From Bacillota bacterium (GTDB taxonomy: Bacteria > Bacillota > Clostridia > Christensenellales > Aristaeellaceae), in NCBI GenBank assembly GCA_023411175.1, contig JAEYPB010000086.1, positions 1 through 46,329 of the forward strand: a stretch of DNA of 46,329 nucleotides, given 5' to 3'. The translations under genes were made by a program, and so were the position numbers. Positions 9,801 through 17,425 of the stretch are shown in pieces; within the stretch, counting starts at the first letter, position 1, and the number at the start of each line of letters is the position of its first letter. Under the pieces are notes generated by a model. It saw only the letters and a list, made by a program, of their open reading frames with translations, did not search any database and was not told where the DNA came from.

Positions 9801-9839
9801 ATTGTAAAACTCCTTTCACCCGGGCGTATCGCCCAGCGT

Positions 9840-9858
9840 GTTAGTCTTTTCTAACTAC
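9840..9858 (-). promoter_or_regulatory. Inverted repeat GTTAG-N6-CTAAC upstream of sodA
   Basis: GTTAG (9840-9844), TCTTTT, CTAAC (9851-9855), TAC. It has the same spacing and flank as the element before rpsD. A weak -10 (TAGATA, minus strand, 9868-9863) lies just upstream, so the repeat would sit at the transcription start. Confidence 0.45.
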
Positions 9859-9983
9859 TCTTTATCTACCCGCCGCACCTCGGGGCGAAACACCCAAAAA
9901 CCCATCCGGATGCCGCCAAATCTTTCATTTCACGGCGCGCGGTTCAAAAACGCCGCGATCCGGACGATATACGCGATTGGGGG

Positions 9984-10463
9984 GTGTCTGACTTGTACTT
10001 CAAGGGCATCGCATCCGGAAACGGCTTTTTGCACTCGCTATGGCCGCAGCAGGTGAAGAAGGCCGCCGCAAAGTACGCGAAAGAGGACGACCCGGCCGCC
10101 GCGATCCGGCCGCCGGAGCAGGACCCGGCGGCGCGGAAGATCGAATCGCTGCGCGCCAAGCTGAAGGCGGGAAAGCGGCTCTCCCCCGCGGAGATGGACT
10201 TCCTCCGCGAGCACGCGCCGGATCTGTACACAAAGGCCGTCCGGGTGTCGATGGAGCGGGATGAGTACGAGCGCGCGCTGCGGCGCGCGAAGACCCAGGA
10301 GGATGCGGAGCGCGTCCAGAACCTGAAGATGGTTCAGATCTCCGAGCGGCTCAAACACATGGACCCCGAGGAGGGCGAAATGCTGACGAACGCCATCGCG
10401 GAAGCCAACCGGGAATACCGAAAGTCCGACGAATACCAAGAGGCAAAAAGGAAAAAAGCGTAG
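9984..10463 (+). CDS. Hypothetical basic, helical protein
   Basis: Unrecognised. 159 residues from GTG 9984 (MSDLYFKGIASGNGFLHSLWPQQ); a TTG at 9993 sits better relative to the G-rich stretch at 9979-9984 and may be the real start. After a short hydrophobic N-terminus the protein is almost all charged helix, with RKIESLRAKLKAGKRLSPAEMDFLREHAPDLY in the middle and repeated Arg/Lys/Glu heptads to the end (about residues 80-159), suggesting a coiled coil. No membrane segment. It is the only plus-strand gene between gyrA and radC, divergent from sodA. Codon use resembles its neighbours. Confidence 0.6.
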   Translation: MSDLYFKGIASGNGFLHSLWPQQVKKAAAKYAKEDDPAAAIRPPEQDPAARKIESLRAKLKAGKRLSPAEMDFLREHAPDLYTKAVRVSMERDEYERALRRAKTQEDAERVQNLKMVQISERLKHMDPEEGEMLTNAIAEANREYRKSDEYQEAKRKKA

Positions 10464-10639
10464 CGGCGAAAAGAACGGCAAAGTGTTCCAAAGGAGATTT
10501 GCGGGTAAATCACCAGGGCGGCGGTCAGGGCAGGCATGGATCGTCAATACCGGCAAGAAGAACCACGCCGGCAAGAATTTGCAGCAACATGAAAAGCCCG
10601 AGGGCGAATCGAATCAAACCGCAGGGGGGCAATACTTTG

Positions 10640-10669
10640 AAGCCCTGAAATCCTATGATTTCAGGGCTT
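10640..10669. terminator. Hairpin AAGCCCTGAAATC/GATTTCAGGGCTT
   Basis: Perfect 13 bp stem with a four-base loop in the 256-base gap between converging genes ending at 10463 and 10720. Nearly the same stem forms the terminator at 19310-19345. There is no T-run here, so its role as a terminator is uncertain; the rest of the gap holds nothing else I recognise. Confidence 0.55.
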
Positions 10670-10719
10670 CCGCTAAATCTGTTTCGCGCCAAACATCGTC
10701 TGGGCTATGTACCTGTACG

Positions 10720-11109
10720 CTATTGCACTGCGCCGGTCGTCTTCGGCGCCTTAGGGGCCTTAGGGGCCTTAGGGGCCTTGGGCGCTCTCGCCCTGGGCTT
10801 CGCCGCCTTCTTCGCGGCAGTATGCTGCGCCATCAGTTCGCGCACGGCCTCTTCCCGGAGCTTGTCGGCTTCCATCCGGCGGATCCGCTCCGCTTCCGCC
10901 TGTTCACGGATTTCCGAAAGCTTCTTGTCCATCGTCTCTTTCAGGGCAGGGCGGCAAAGCTCCAGAAAAGACTCAAAGGCCGAAGGGTAGTTGAACTTCT
11001 TGATTCCGGAAGAATCTTCAAAGCGCACTTCTACCGCAGTCTCCGTCTGCCCCATGATGGTGCCAACCCCAAACCGCTCATGCCGAACCTGCTCCGAAAC
11101 CAAATTCAT
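10720..11109 (-). CDS. Small protein with SH3/Tudor-like N-terminus and Lys/Ala/Pro-rich tail
   Basis: 129 residues from ATG 11109 (MNLVSEQVRHERFGVGTIMGQ), preceded by AAAGGA at seven bases. The first 50 residues, with (V)RHERFGVGTI...VEVRFED..GIKKFNYPSAFESFL, resemble the small beta-barrel found at the C-terminus of UvrD/PcrA-type helicases and in stand-alone proteins; this is a resemblance, not an assignment. A helical segment (about 55-95) follows, then a tail ending in PKAPKAPKAPKAPK, encoded by four near-identical 9 bp repeats (10749-10784). The tail looks like a DNA- or RNA-binding basic arm. An extended -10 promoter (TGATATAAT) lies at 11172-11164 on the minus strand. Confidence 0.7.
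   Translation of the reverse strand: MNLVSEQVRHERFGVGTIMGQTETAVEVRFEDSSGIKKFNYPSAFESFLELCRPALKETMDKKLSEIREQAEAERIRRMEADKLREEAVRELMAQHTAAKKAAKPRARAPKAPKAPKAPKAPKTTGAVQ
10749..10784 (-). repeat. Four 9 bp repeats encoding Pro-Lys-Ala units
   Basis: CCTTAGGGG occurs three times and CCTTGGGCG once in tandem. They encode the PKA repeats in the tail of the overlapping gene, and copy number may vary between strains. Confidence 0.85.
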
Positions 11110-11169
11110 GACGATTTCCTTTCTTCTCCGCACGCTCCTACGAAAGTTATCTTGCTATGGACAATTATA

Positions 11170-11466
11170 TCACAGGAATGTTAAGAACAGGTGCCGCCAC
11201 ATCGCGGGAAAATGCCCCAGACCCCGCGGCGGCGGGTTCAATGCGCCAAATCGCATGGCTCAGGCGGGAAGCCCCTGCCTCCCGTCCAAAAGGATATAAT
11301 ACCAAATAAAAACATTGATTATTCCAAAGAGGTAAGAGATGAGAGGCTGGGAGCCGAAGCGAGGCGACTCTTCGAGATACGCCTTTTCGGCGTGAAATAC
11401 GCTACGTCCCACGGAGAGCGACAACGCCCCGCGCCGATTTATTTGTGTTTGGGATTGGTATAAATT
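11170..11466. other. Intergenic stretch without a recognised gene
   Basis: Short open frames here lack ribosome binding sites and look like chance. There is an isolated TATAAT near 11295 on the plus strand, but nothing convincing follows. No tRNA, SRP RNA or 6S RNA motif was recognised. Confidence 0.45.
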
Positions 11467-11496
11467 CCAAAACCCCGGAATCAAAGGATTCCGGGG
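11467..11496 (-). terminator. Terminator of the arabinoside operon
   Basis: Perfect stem CCCCGGAATC/GATTCCGGGG (11473-11496) followed on the minus strand by TTTT, 47 bases past the stop of the last operon gene. A smaller hairpin TCCCCT/AGGGGA with a T-run on the plus strand lies at about 11514-11535. Confidence 0.75.
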
Positions 11497-11542
11497 TCAG
11501 ACCATCAACAAAGTCCCCTCGCTCAGGGGATTTTTCGACGCC

Positions 11543-13039
11543 TTAGATCAACAGCACATTGACCGAGTGCGGCGCCAGCCTGAGGCGCACGGCCCCTCCG
11601 GCCATTTCGGGCTTCGTGATTTCGATGCGGACGCGGTCCGGGTCTTCGACGTCGTTGTACGCGAATACGCTGTCCGCCGCAATCGAATGCAGCGCCAGAC
11701 CCGCGCCATCGCAGCCTTCGCAGGCCACGGATACCTCAGCCGCATCGCTCGGATGCTTGTTGATCAAAGACACCGCAATACGGCCGTCGCTGCGGCGCGT
11801 CGCGACGGCGTCCAGCGCGTCCACCTGCACGTTGCGCCCGTCCTTGGCGGTGACGTTCATCCGGCGGATGTCCTGATCCCAAAGGTCGACGACGTTCTCG
11901 CCCATCTGGTTGACGAAGAGATCGAACACGTGGTAGGTTCCGCGCAGCACAATGCCGTCCCTGTGGGTGTAGATCAGCCCCCGCGTATTGACCGCCGGCG
12001 CGTAATTGGCCATTTTCACGCTGTCCGCGTGGCGCAGGAGCGCGTTCAGAAAGCAGGCGGTAAACACCGTGTCCGCCATCTGGTAGGACTCGTTTTCGTC
12101 GTTTCGGTCGCGCGGCGCAAGGTACTGCGATTTGTCCGTCGGCAACTGGACCTCATGCGAATTGGGATGATACCAGCCCCTGAGGTTCCATTCGTCAAAG
12201 GCGATCTTGATCTTGCCCAGATAGCCGGTCGCCGCCAGAATGCCCTCGACCTTTCGGATCGACTCATCCAGCTTTTCGGTGTAGGCCATCGCCTGCTCGT
12301 AACTCGCCAGCGCGTTGGTGGTGTGGATGGCATCCCAGTACTCGTGAACGGAGATCCAGTCCAGGTAAGGGCCGGCGCGCTGGATCAGCTCCAGGTTCCA
12401 CTCCGGGTCGGGCAGCGCCGCGGCGCTGAGTTGCACCGAGGGATCCACCCGCTTCAAAAGCTTGGCGGTTTCGGCCACCAGCCGCGCCCATTCGTGCCGC
12501 TCCTTCGCGCCCAGCTCCCAATGCCCGTAGTTTTCGTTGCCGATGCTGAAGTACTTGACCCCATAGGGCTGCGCATGCCCGTTTTTGATGCGCTGCCGGG
12601 CGAAGGCGCCCTCGCACTCAAGGTTCGTATACTCCAGCCAGTCGCTCATCTCCTCAATGGAGCCGGTTCCGGCGTTGCCGCAGATGTACATCTCGCAGTC
12701 CAGCGCCTCGCACAGCGCATGGAACTCGTCGGTGCCGAACGTGTTCGGCTCCTCAACCCGCCACGCCTTGTCAAACGCGGGCTCGCGGGTTTTGCCCACG
12801 CCCTTTTTCCAGTCATAGGAGGAGACAAAGCAGCCGCCCGGCCAGCGGATCACGGGGACGCGAAGGCGCCTTAGCGCCTCGAGCACGTCCGTGCGGAAGC
12901 CCGCGCCGTCCGCGCGCGGCGAGCCGGGCTCGTAGACCCCGCCATAGATCTGGCGGTGAAAATGCTCCAGAAACTGCCCGTAGATCATCGGGTCTCTCTC
13001 GGCCAGCACGCGATCAGGGTTTATGACGAAGCGGGGCAT
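11543..13039 (-). CDS. GH51 alpha-L-arabinofuranosidase (second copy)
   Basis: Intracellular glycoside hydrolase expected to release terminal arabinofuranosyl units from arabinoxylan or arabinan oligosaccharides by a retaining mechanism. ATG 13039 (MPRFVINPDRVLAERDPMIYGQFLEH) has AAGGAGGG six bases upstream; the longer frame to 13138 adds 33 unlikely residues. The 498-residue length is typical. Acid/base Glu169 lies in SIGNENYG and nucleophile Glu283 in FDEWN, inside the TIM barrel, with a beta-sandwich at the C-terminus. No signal peptide, so it acts on imported oligosaccharides. It is the last gene of the operon and clearly diverged from the GH51 at 17426-18931, suggesting a different linkage preference. 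Confidence 0.93.
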   Translation of the reverse strand: MPRFVINPDRVLAERDPMIYGQFLEHFHRQIYGGVYEPGSPRADGAGFRTDVLEALRRLRVPVIRWPGGCFVSSYDWKKGVGKTREPAFDKAWRVEEPNTFGTDEFHALCEALDCEMYICGNAGTGSIEEMSDWLEYTNLECEGAFARQRIKNGHAQPYGVKYFSIGNENYGHWELGAKERHEWARLVAETAKLLKRVDPSVQLSAAALPDPEWNLELIQRAGPYLDWISVHEYWDAIHTTNALASYEQAMAYTEKLDESIRKVEGILAATGYLGKIKIAFDEWNLRGWYHPNSHEVQLPTDKSQYLAPRDRNDENESYQMADTVFTACFLNALLRHADSVKMANYAPAVNTRGLIYTHRDGIVLRGTYHVFDLFVNQMGENVVDLWDQDIRRMNVTAKDGRNVQVDALDAVATRRSDGRIAVSLINKHPSDAAEVSVACEGCDGAGLALHSIAADSVFAYNDVEDPDRVRIEITKPEMAGGAVRLRLAPHSVNVLLI

Positions 13040-13134
13040 GGGGAACCCTCCTTGTGCTTTTTCTGCAGTTACGGGTGAATTTCGTTCATCCGCAAGCCAA
13101 AGGCGTAACTTGCTCGGCGGGCGGCGAAGGCGGA

Positions 13135-14043
13135 TCAATCCAGGTTCCGGTAGAACGTGCGCACCAGGATGTCCTGGCTGTAGTTGCCGAACTTGCTGCC
13201 GAAGAGCGTCAGGCCTCCGGCGTTCTTGGCATCCTTATTGACCTCGAATCGGAGAACCCAGCGCCTGCCACTCCCAAGCAGAACGTTTTCCGGCGTCACG
13301 CTCGACACCCGCTCGCCGTCCAGCAGCGTCCCCTTGTGCGAGATTCGGATGATCTTGAGGAGGCCGTACTGGTTGCTGGCCCACCACTGGGGCGTCAGGA
13401 TCCCGCGCTTCTCGCCGAAATCCCCGGGGGATGTCCACTGGCACAGCTTGATGCCGTTCAGCGAAAACTGGATGTCGCTGGGCCACTCGTCGTTGAAGCC
13501 GGGCGCCTCGGACGAAATTTCAAAAGAAATCTCGATCTCCTCCACGGCCTGGCTCGCGGTCAGATAGTTGGGAATGCTGTACTCGACAAAGCCCGTCGAG
13601 AACCAGATCGCCTGGGCGTTGACGCGCTCGGGCTCCAGGAAATAGCGGGGGTCGTCCAGGTGGCCGATGATGTCGTGCTCGGTGGCGAGCCCGCAGGTGG
13701 GCTGCGCGTCGATGTCGGTATAGTGGCCCACCGGAATGTGGATTTCGTGGCAGTTGCGCAGGTTCATCTGGCGCGGCGGCATTTCCAGGCGGTATTCGGT
13801 GCCCAGCAGCGTGCACATTTTCTGCACCGAGCCGTTCCGGTTGACGATGCGCGTTACGATGATGCCCGCGTCCTCCAGCTTTCGTACGTGCTTGAGCATG
13901 ATGGGGCTCGAAATCCCCACCGCCTGCGCAAGCTCTTTGATGTTCATATCCCGCTCGGCGAGAAAGCCGATCATCTTGATTCGCACGTCGCTGGCCAGCG
14001 CCTCGAAAAAGGGCAGATTTTCCTGGTGGACTCTCACAAGCAT
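13135..14043 (-). CDS. ArsR-family transcriptional regulator with ligand-binding-like C-terminus
   Basis: 302 residues from ATG 14043 (MLVRVHQENLPFFEALASDVRIKMIGFLAERD). A winged helix of the ArsR type covers about residues 8-80 (MNIKELAQAVGISSPIMLKHVRKLEDAGII is the HTH). The remaining 220 residues are not a metal sensor: there is no CxC-type motif, and they look like a beta-rich domain (EIHIPVGHYTDIDAQPTCGL...), seen in longer ArsR-like regulators near sugar-use operons. It sits inside the operon between the permeases and the second GH51, so it probably senses an arabinoside and controls this operon; that is inference from position. Confidence 0.85.
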   Translation of the reverse strand: MLVRVHQENLPFFEALASDVRIKMIGFLAERDMNIKELAQAVGISSPIMLKHVRKLEDAGIIVTRIVNRNGSVQKMCTLLGTEYRLEMPPRQMNLRNCHEIHIPVGHYTDIDAQPTCGLATEHDIIGHLDDPRYFLEPERVNAQAIWFSTGFVEYSIPNYLTASQAVEEIEISFEISSEAPGFNDEWPSDIQFSLNGIKLCQWTSPGDFGEKRGILTPQWWASNQYGLLKIIRISHKGTLLDGERVSSVTPENVLLGSGRRWVLRFEVNKDAKNAGGLTLFGSKFGNYSQDILVRTFYRNLD

Positions 14044-14164
14044 GTGCGGTTCATCTCCCTTTGTACCGGGTGCGGCGCGGACTCGGCCGCCCTCCCGGGG
14101 CAGTTTGTGACAGGGCGACGCCATACGCGACGTCGCCCCAAGTGACCCTATCCATTGTCTGGCG

Positions 14165-15040
14165 TCAACCCTTCACGCTTCCGGCCGTCATGCCGGCGAT
14201 GAAGTACTGCTGGAAGCAGAAGAAGAGGATGATGATCGGCAGGATCGCAAACACCGAACCGGCGATCAGAACATCGTAATTGTTGCCGTAGGGGGAGAGC
14301 AGCGTGTTGAGGCCGATCGGCAGCGTGAACTTTGTGTCGGTCCGCCAAACGATGAGCGGCCACAGGAAGCCGTTCCAGCTGTTCATGCCAACGAAGATGC
14401 CCATCGCCGCAAACGAGGGCGCCATCAGCGGCAGCATGATGCGGCCGAAGATCCCGTATTCGCTGGAGCCGTCCACGCGGCCGGCGTCCAGGAGGTCCTT
14501 GGGAATCCCCGACAGGAACTGCCGAAAGAAGAAGATCGGCAGCGGCATTGCGACAAAGGGCAGGATGACGCCCCATACCGTATCGATGATGCGCATGCCG
14601 ACGATCTCCTGATACAGCGGCAGCATGATGATCTCCATCGGAACCATCATGATCACGAGCACGCAGGTGAAAAAGAGGTTTTTCATCTTGAAGTCGTACA
14701 TCGCGAAGCCGTACCCGACGCAAGCGCTGACGAACAGCGTCATCGCCGATTGCAAGACGGTAATCCACATGCTGTTTTTGAACCAGATCATGTAGTTGGT
14801 GTCGCCGGAGAACAGGAATTTGTAGTTGTCAAACGACATGACGTCAAAATCCCACCGGACGTTCAGGCCGTAGCGCAGCAGTTCCTTTCCGGGCTTGAAC
14901 GACGCCAGCGAGATCGCGTAAAACGGAAAGAGCGTGACGATGGCCAGCACCACAAACAACACCAGCATAAGCGCCGTCGCCCAGGTAAAGCGAAACGGCT
15001 CTCTCGCGGCTGCCCCGTCGTTTTTAATCTTGCGAGCCAT
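14165..15040 (-). CDS. Carbohydrate ABC transporter permease (MalG/AraQ type)
   Basis: Inner-membrane subunit of a type I sugar importer. ATG 15040 (MARKIKNDGAAAREPFRFTW) follows AAGGAGG by ten bases; the frame extends upstream into the preceding gene and is not used. The 291 residues contain six predicted membrane helices and the EAA loop (LLDAGRVDGSSEYGIFGRIMLPLMAP) that contacts the ATPase. It starts six bases from the end of the partner permease gene, indicating coupled translation. Confidence 0.95.
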   Translation of the reverse strand: MARKIKNDGAAAREPFRFTWATALMLVLFVVLAIVTLFPFYAISLASFKPGKELLRYGLNVRWDFDVMSFDNYKFLFSGDTNYMIWFKNSMWITVLQSAMTLFVSACVGYGFAMYDFKMKNLFFTCVLVIMMVPMEIIMLPLYQEIVGMRIIDTVWGVILPFVAMPLPIFFFRQFLSGIPKDLLDAGRVDGSSEYGIFGRIMLPLMAPSFAAMGIFVGMNSWNGFLWPLIVWRTDTKFTLPIGLNTLLSPYGNNYDVLIAGSVFAILPIIILFFCFQQYFIAGMTAGSVKG

Positions 15041-15045
15041 CCCGT

Positions 15046-15948
15046 TCAATCCTCCTTTTTGAACAGCCCAAAGAACTTGAGCTGGATCACGTTGATGATC
15101 ATCACAATCGCCAGAAGGGACAGCCCGATGGCCGAACCAAACCCGAGGTTGTTCTGCTCCCAACCCTGCCGGTACAAATAGCCCACGATCGTAAGGCCGA
15201 TCCCGCCGGGCGACCGGTTGCCGGCAAACAGCATGTACGATTCGGTGAACATGGCGAAGCCGCCGTAGATCGAAATCGTCAGCACGTAGATGATGGTGGG
15301 TTTGAGCATCGGCATCGTAATGTGCCAGAATTTTTGCGGCGGCGAAGCGCCGTCGATGGAGGCCGACTCATACAGCTCGTTAGGAATCGACTGCAGGCCG
15401 GAAAGGAAGTACAGAATGTTGACGCCCGTCCAGCGCCAAGTCGCCAGCACGACCATCGCCATGTAGGCCATGCCCTGGATGCGCAGCCATTTGATCGGCG
15501 CGTGGCCGAACAGGCCGATGACCGTGTTCATCAGCGCGCCGGGAATTTCTCCAAAAATCAGACGGAAGATGGTACCGGCCACGACCACCGAGGTCAGCGC
15601 CGGAATGAAAAATACCGAACGGAAGAGGTTTTTGCCCAGCATGCTCTTGCTGTTGAGGAACACCGCAAGGATCATCGGCAGCGGAATCAGCACAAGGAGC
15701 GTCAAGACCGTGTAGACCAGGCTGTTCTTCACGGCCTGATAGAACTCGGCGTTGAGCAGCTTGTTGAAGTTGTCCAGCCCGACGAACTGCACCTGCCCGG
15801 GGAGCACGCTCTGAAAACTCATGATGACCGTTGAAATCAGAGGATAGATAAAGAAGATCACGAATACCAGCATAAACGGCAACGTGAACACGTACGGCGC
15901 AACCGATTGGGAGTAGAAGATCGACCGGAATCCCTTGTGTTTTTTCAT
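15046..15948 (-). CDS. Carbohydrate ABC transporter permease (MalF/AraP type)
   Basis: 300 residues with six predicted membrane segments and the EAA loop ELYESASIDGASPPQKFWHITMPMLKP. It pairs with the next gene to form the membrane channel for the binding protein encoded upstream. ATG 15948 has only a weak purine-rich stretch (GGGGTGATG) before it, in contrast to the strong sites of its neighbours, consistent with lower expression than the binding protein. No ATPase gene is present in the operon, as is usual for Firmicute CUT1 systems that share an MsmX-like ATPase. Confidence 0.95.
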   Translation of the reverse strand: MKKHKGFRSIFYSQSVAPYVFTLPFMLVFVIFFIYPLISTVIMSFQSVLPGQVQFVGLDNFNKLLNAEFYQAVKNSLVYTVLTLLVLIPLPMILAVFLNSKSMLGKNLFRSVFFIPALTSVVVAGTIFRLIFGEIPGALMNTVIGLFGHAPIKWLRIQGMAYMAMVVLATWRWTGVNILYFLSGLQSIPNELYESASIDGASPPQKFWHITMPMLKPTIIYVLTISIYGGFAMFTESYMLFAGNRSPGGIGLTIVGYLYRQGWEQNNLGFGSAIGLSLLAIVMIINVIQLKFFGLFKKED

Positions 15949-16056
15949 TGCGGCATCACCCCACGGTCAGAATGCTTATGCCGGCGCGACCGGCGCGGTG
16001 CCCTGCGGGCGCCCGGGGTAGACCCCAAACGCCCGGCGGGGCGAGTGCAGCGAGAC

Positions 16057-16084
16057 GGGCCGACCGGCCTGAACCGGTCGGCCC
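16057..16084 (-). promoter_or_regulatory. Intra-operon stem-loop between binding protein and permeases
   Basis: Perfect 11 bp stem GGGCCGACCGG/CCGGTCGGCCC with a six-base loop, 16 bases past the binding-protein stop. Such hairpins commonly stabilise or partially terminate the transcript so that binding protein exceeds permease. This role is inferred. Confidence 0.6.
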
Positions 16085-16099
16085 TACGGTGCCTGTTGG

Positions 16100-17374
16100 T
16101 TAGCCGACGACGACCTTGGCGTCCTCTTCGGGCAGCATGGTCGAAAGATCGGCCAGATCTTCATAGGCGCGGTACAGAACGGAGTTCTTCAGCGCGTCCA
16201 TGGTCGGCGGCAGCGCCTCGGCAACGTGGATGGCCGGGATTTCGTCCACGATCTCGTTCAGCACGTCGAAGGGGTTGTTGACGAAGTACTCGGTGAACTT
16301 GTTGGAGATGTTGCGCAGTTCCGGCATGGACCAGGTTTCCACGCGGATCGGGTCGAAGCCCATGAGCTCCCAGATCTTGATGTTGCCTTCGGTGGACAGC
16401 TTCGCAAAGCCGAGGAAGTCCATCGTCAGCTCGGGATCCTTGGCCTGGTTGGTGACAACGGTGCCGGTGCCGCCGAGGCCGACGGAACGGGGCTGGCCCT
16501 CTTCCCACACGGGCAGCGGCGCGATGGCGATTTCGCCCTTGATGTCAGGCATGTAATCGGTGAAGCGGCCCATGTACCACATCGGCATGATGACCGAGCC
16601 GAAGGATTCGCCGTTCATCAGGCCGTAGTACTCCTCGGAGTGGTGGCCGGAACCGGGCGCGATGGCCAGGACGCCTTCCTTGAGCAGCTCCTGGTTGAAG
16701 GCGAGGGCCTTCGCCATCTCGGGGGAGTCGATGTTGGGGTTGCCGTCCGCGTCCAGAAGGTCGCCGCCCTGGGACGCGATCAGCGGCCAGAGGTGCCACG
16801 GGTCGCCGGTTTCGACGGTGCCGAAGGGCTTGCCGGTGGCTTCCAGGAACTTCTTGCCCGCTTCGTGGTACTGATCCCAGGTCTTGATCTGGGTGTAATC
16901 GACGCCGGCTTCCTTGCACAGCTTGTCATTGTAATAGATGACGGCCGCGCCGATGTGGAAGCAGATGCCGTAGAAGTTGCCGTCCTTGGAATAGATGTCC
17001 ACGCGGGAGCGGACGATGTTGTCAAGCTCCGGCTCGACGACGCGGTTGATCGGAACCAGCTGCGGCGTGCCCTTCAGGTAGTTGGCGAACTTGCCGATCT
17101 CGATGTCCACGAGGTCGGGCGCGCCGACGCCGGACTGGAGCGCGATGGTCAGCTTGTTGTGCATGTCGTCATAGGGCAGCGCCGAGGCTTCAAGCTCGAT
17201 CTGCCGGTCCGGGTTCTTCTCATTCCAAAGCTTGACCATCTCCTGGTAGAACGCAACGTGCAGTTCCTGGAACGTCCAGAAAGTGATCTTGGTGGGCTCC
17301 GCCGCGGACGCGGAAACCGTCGCGAACGACATGAACATCAGGGCCGTGAGCAGGATCGCCAGAAATCTCTTCAT
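16100..17374 (-). CDS. Sugar ABC transporter substrate-binding protein
   Basis: 424 residues of the extracellular solute-binding family 1 (MalE-like). A signal peptide is clear (MKRFLAILLTALMFMSFATVSASA, then AEPTKITFW) with an AXA-type signal peptidase I site. There is no lipobox cysteine, which is unusual for a Gram-positive binding protein. Mature features include TFWTFQELHVAFYQEMVKLWNEKNP at the N-terminus and the hinge and sugar-site aromatics in PWHLWPLIASQGG and MPMWYMGRF. It is second in the operon, 51 bases after abfA. The substrate is probably arabino-oligosaccharides, from context. Confidence 0.93.
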   Translation of the reverse strand: MKRFLAILLTALMFMSFATVSASAAEPTKITFWTFQELHVAFYQEMVKLWNEKNPDRQIELEASALPYDDMHNKLTIALQSGVGAPDLVDIEIGKFANYLKGTPQLVPINRVVEPELDNIVRSRVDIYSKDGNFYGICFHIGAAVIYYNDKLCKEAGVDYTQIKTWDQYHEAGKKFLEATGKPFGTVETGDPWHLWPLIASQGGDLLDADGNPNIDSPEMAKALAFNQELLKEGVLAIAPGSGHHSEEYYGLMNGESFGSVIMPMWYMGRFTDYMPDIKGEIAIAPLPVWEEGQPRSVGLGGTGTVVTNQAKDPELTMDFLGFAKLSTEGNIKIWELMGFDPIRVETWSMPELRNISNKFTEYFVNNPFDVLNEIVDEIPAIHVAEALPPTMDALKNSVLYRAYEDLADLSTMLPEEDAKVVVG

Positions 17375-17425
17375 AGACTCCCTCGCCTTTCTCGATAATG
17401 GTCTACGCCAACGCGCCTAGCGCGC

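Noticed and set aside
11260..11484. Minus-strand 74-codon frame with a hydrophobic stretch
   Set aside because: No ribosome binding site, and it overlaps the operon terminator; composition looks random.
11567..12874. 435-codon plus-strand frame opposite the second GH51 gene
   Set aside because: Antisense shadow; the GH51 motifs with catalytic Glu residues are unambiguous.
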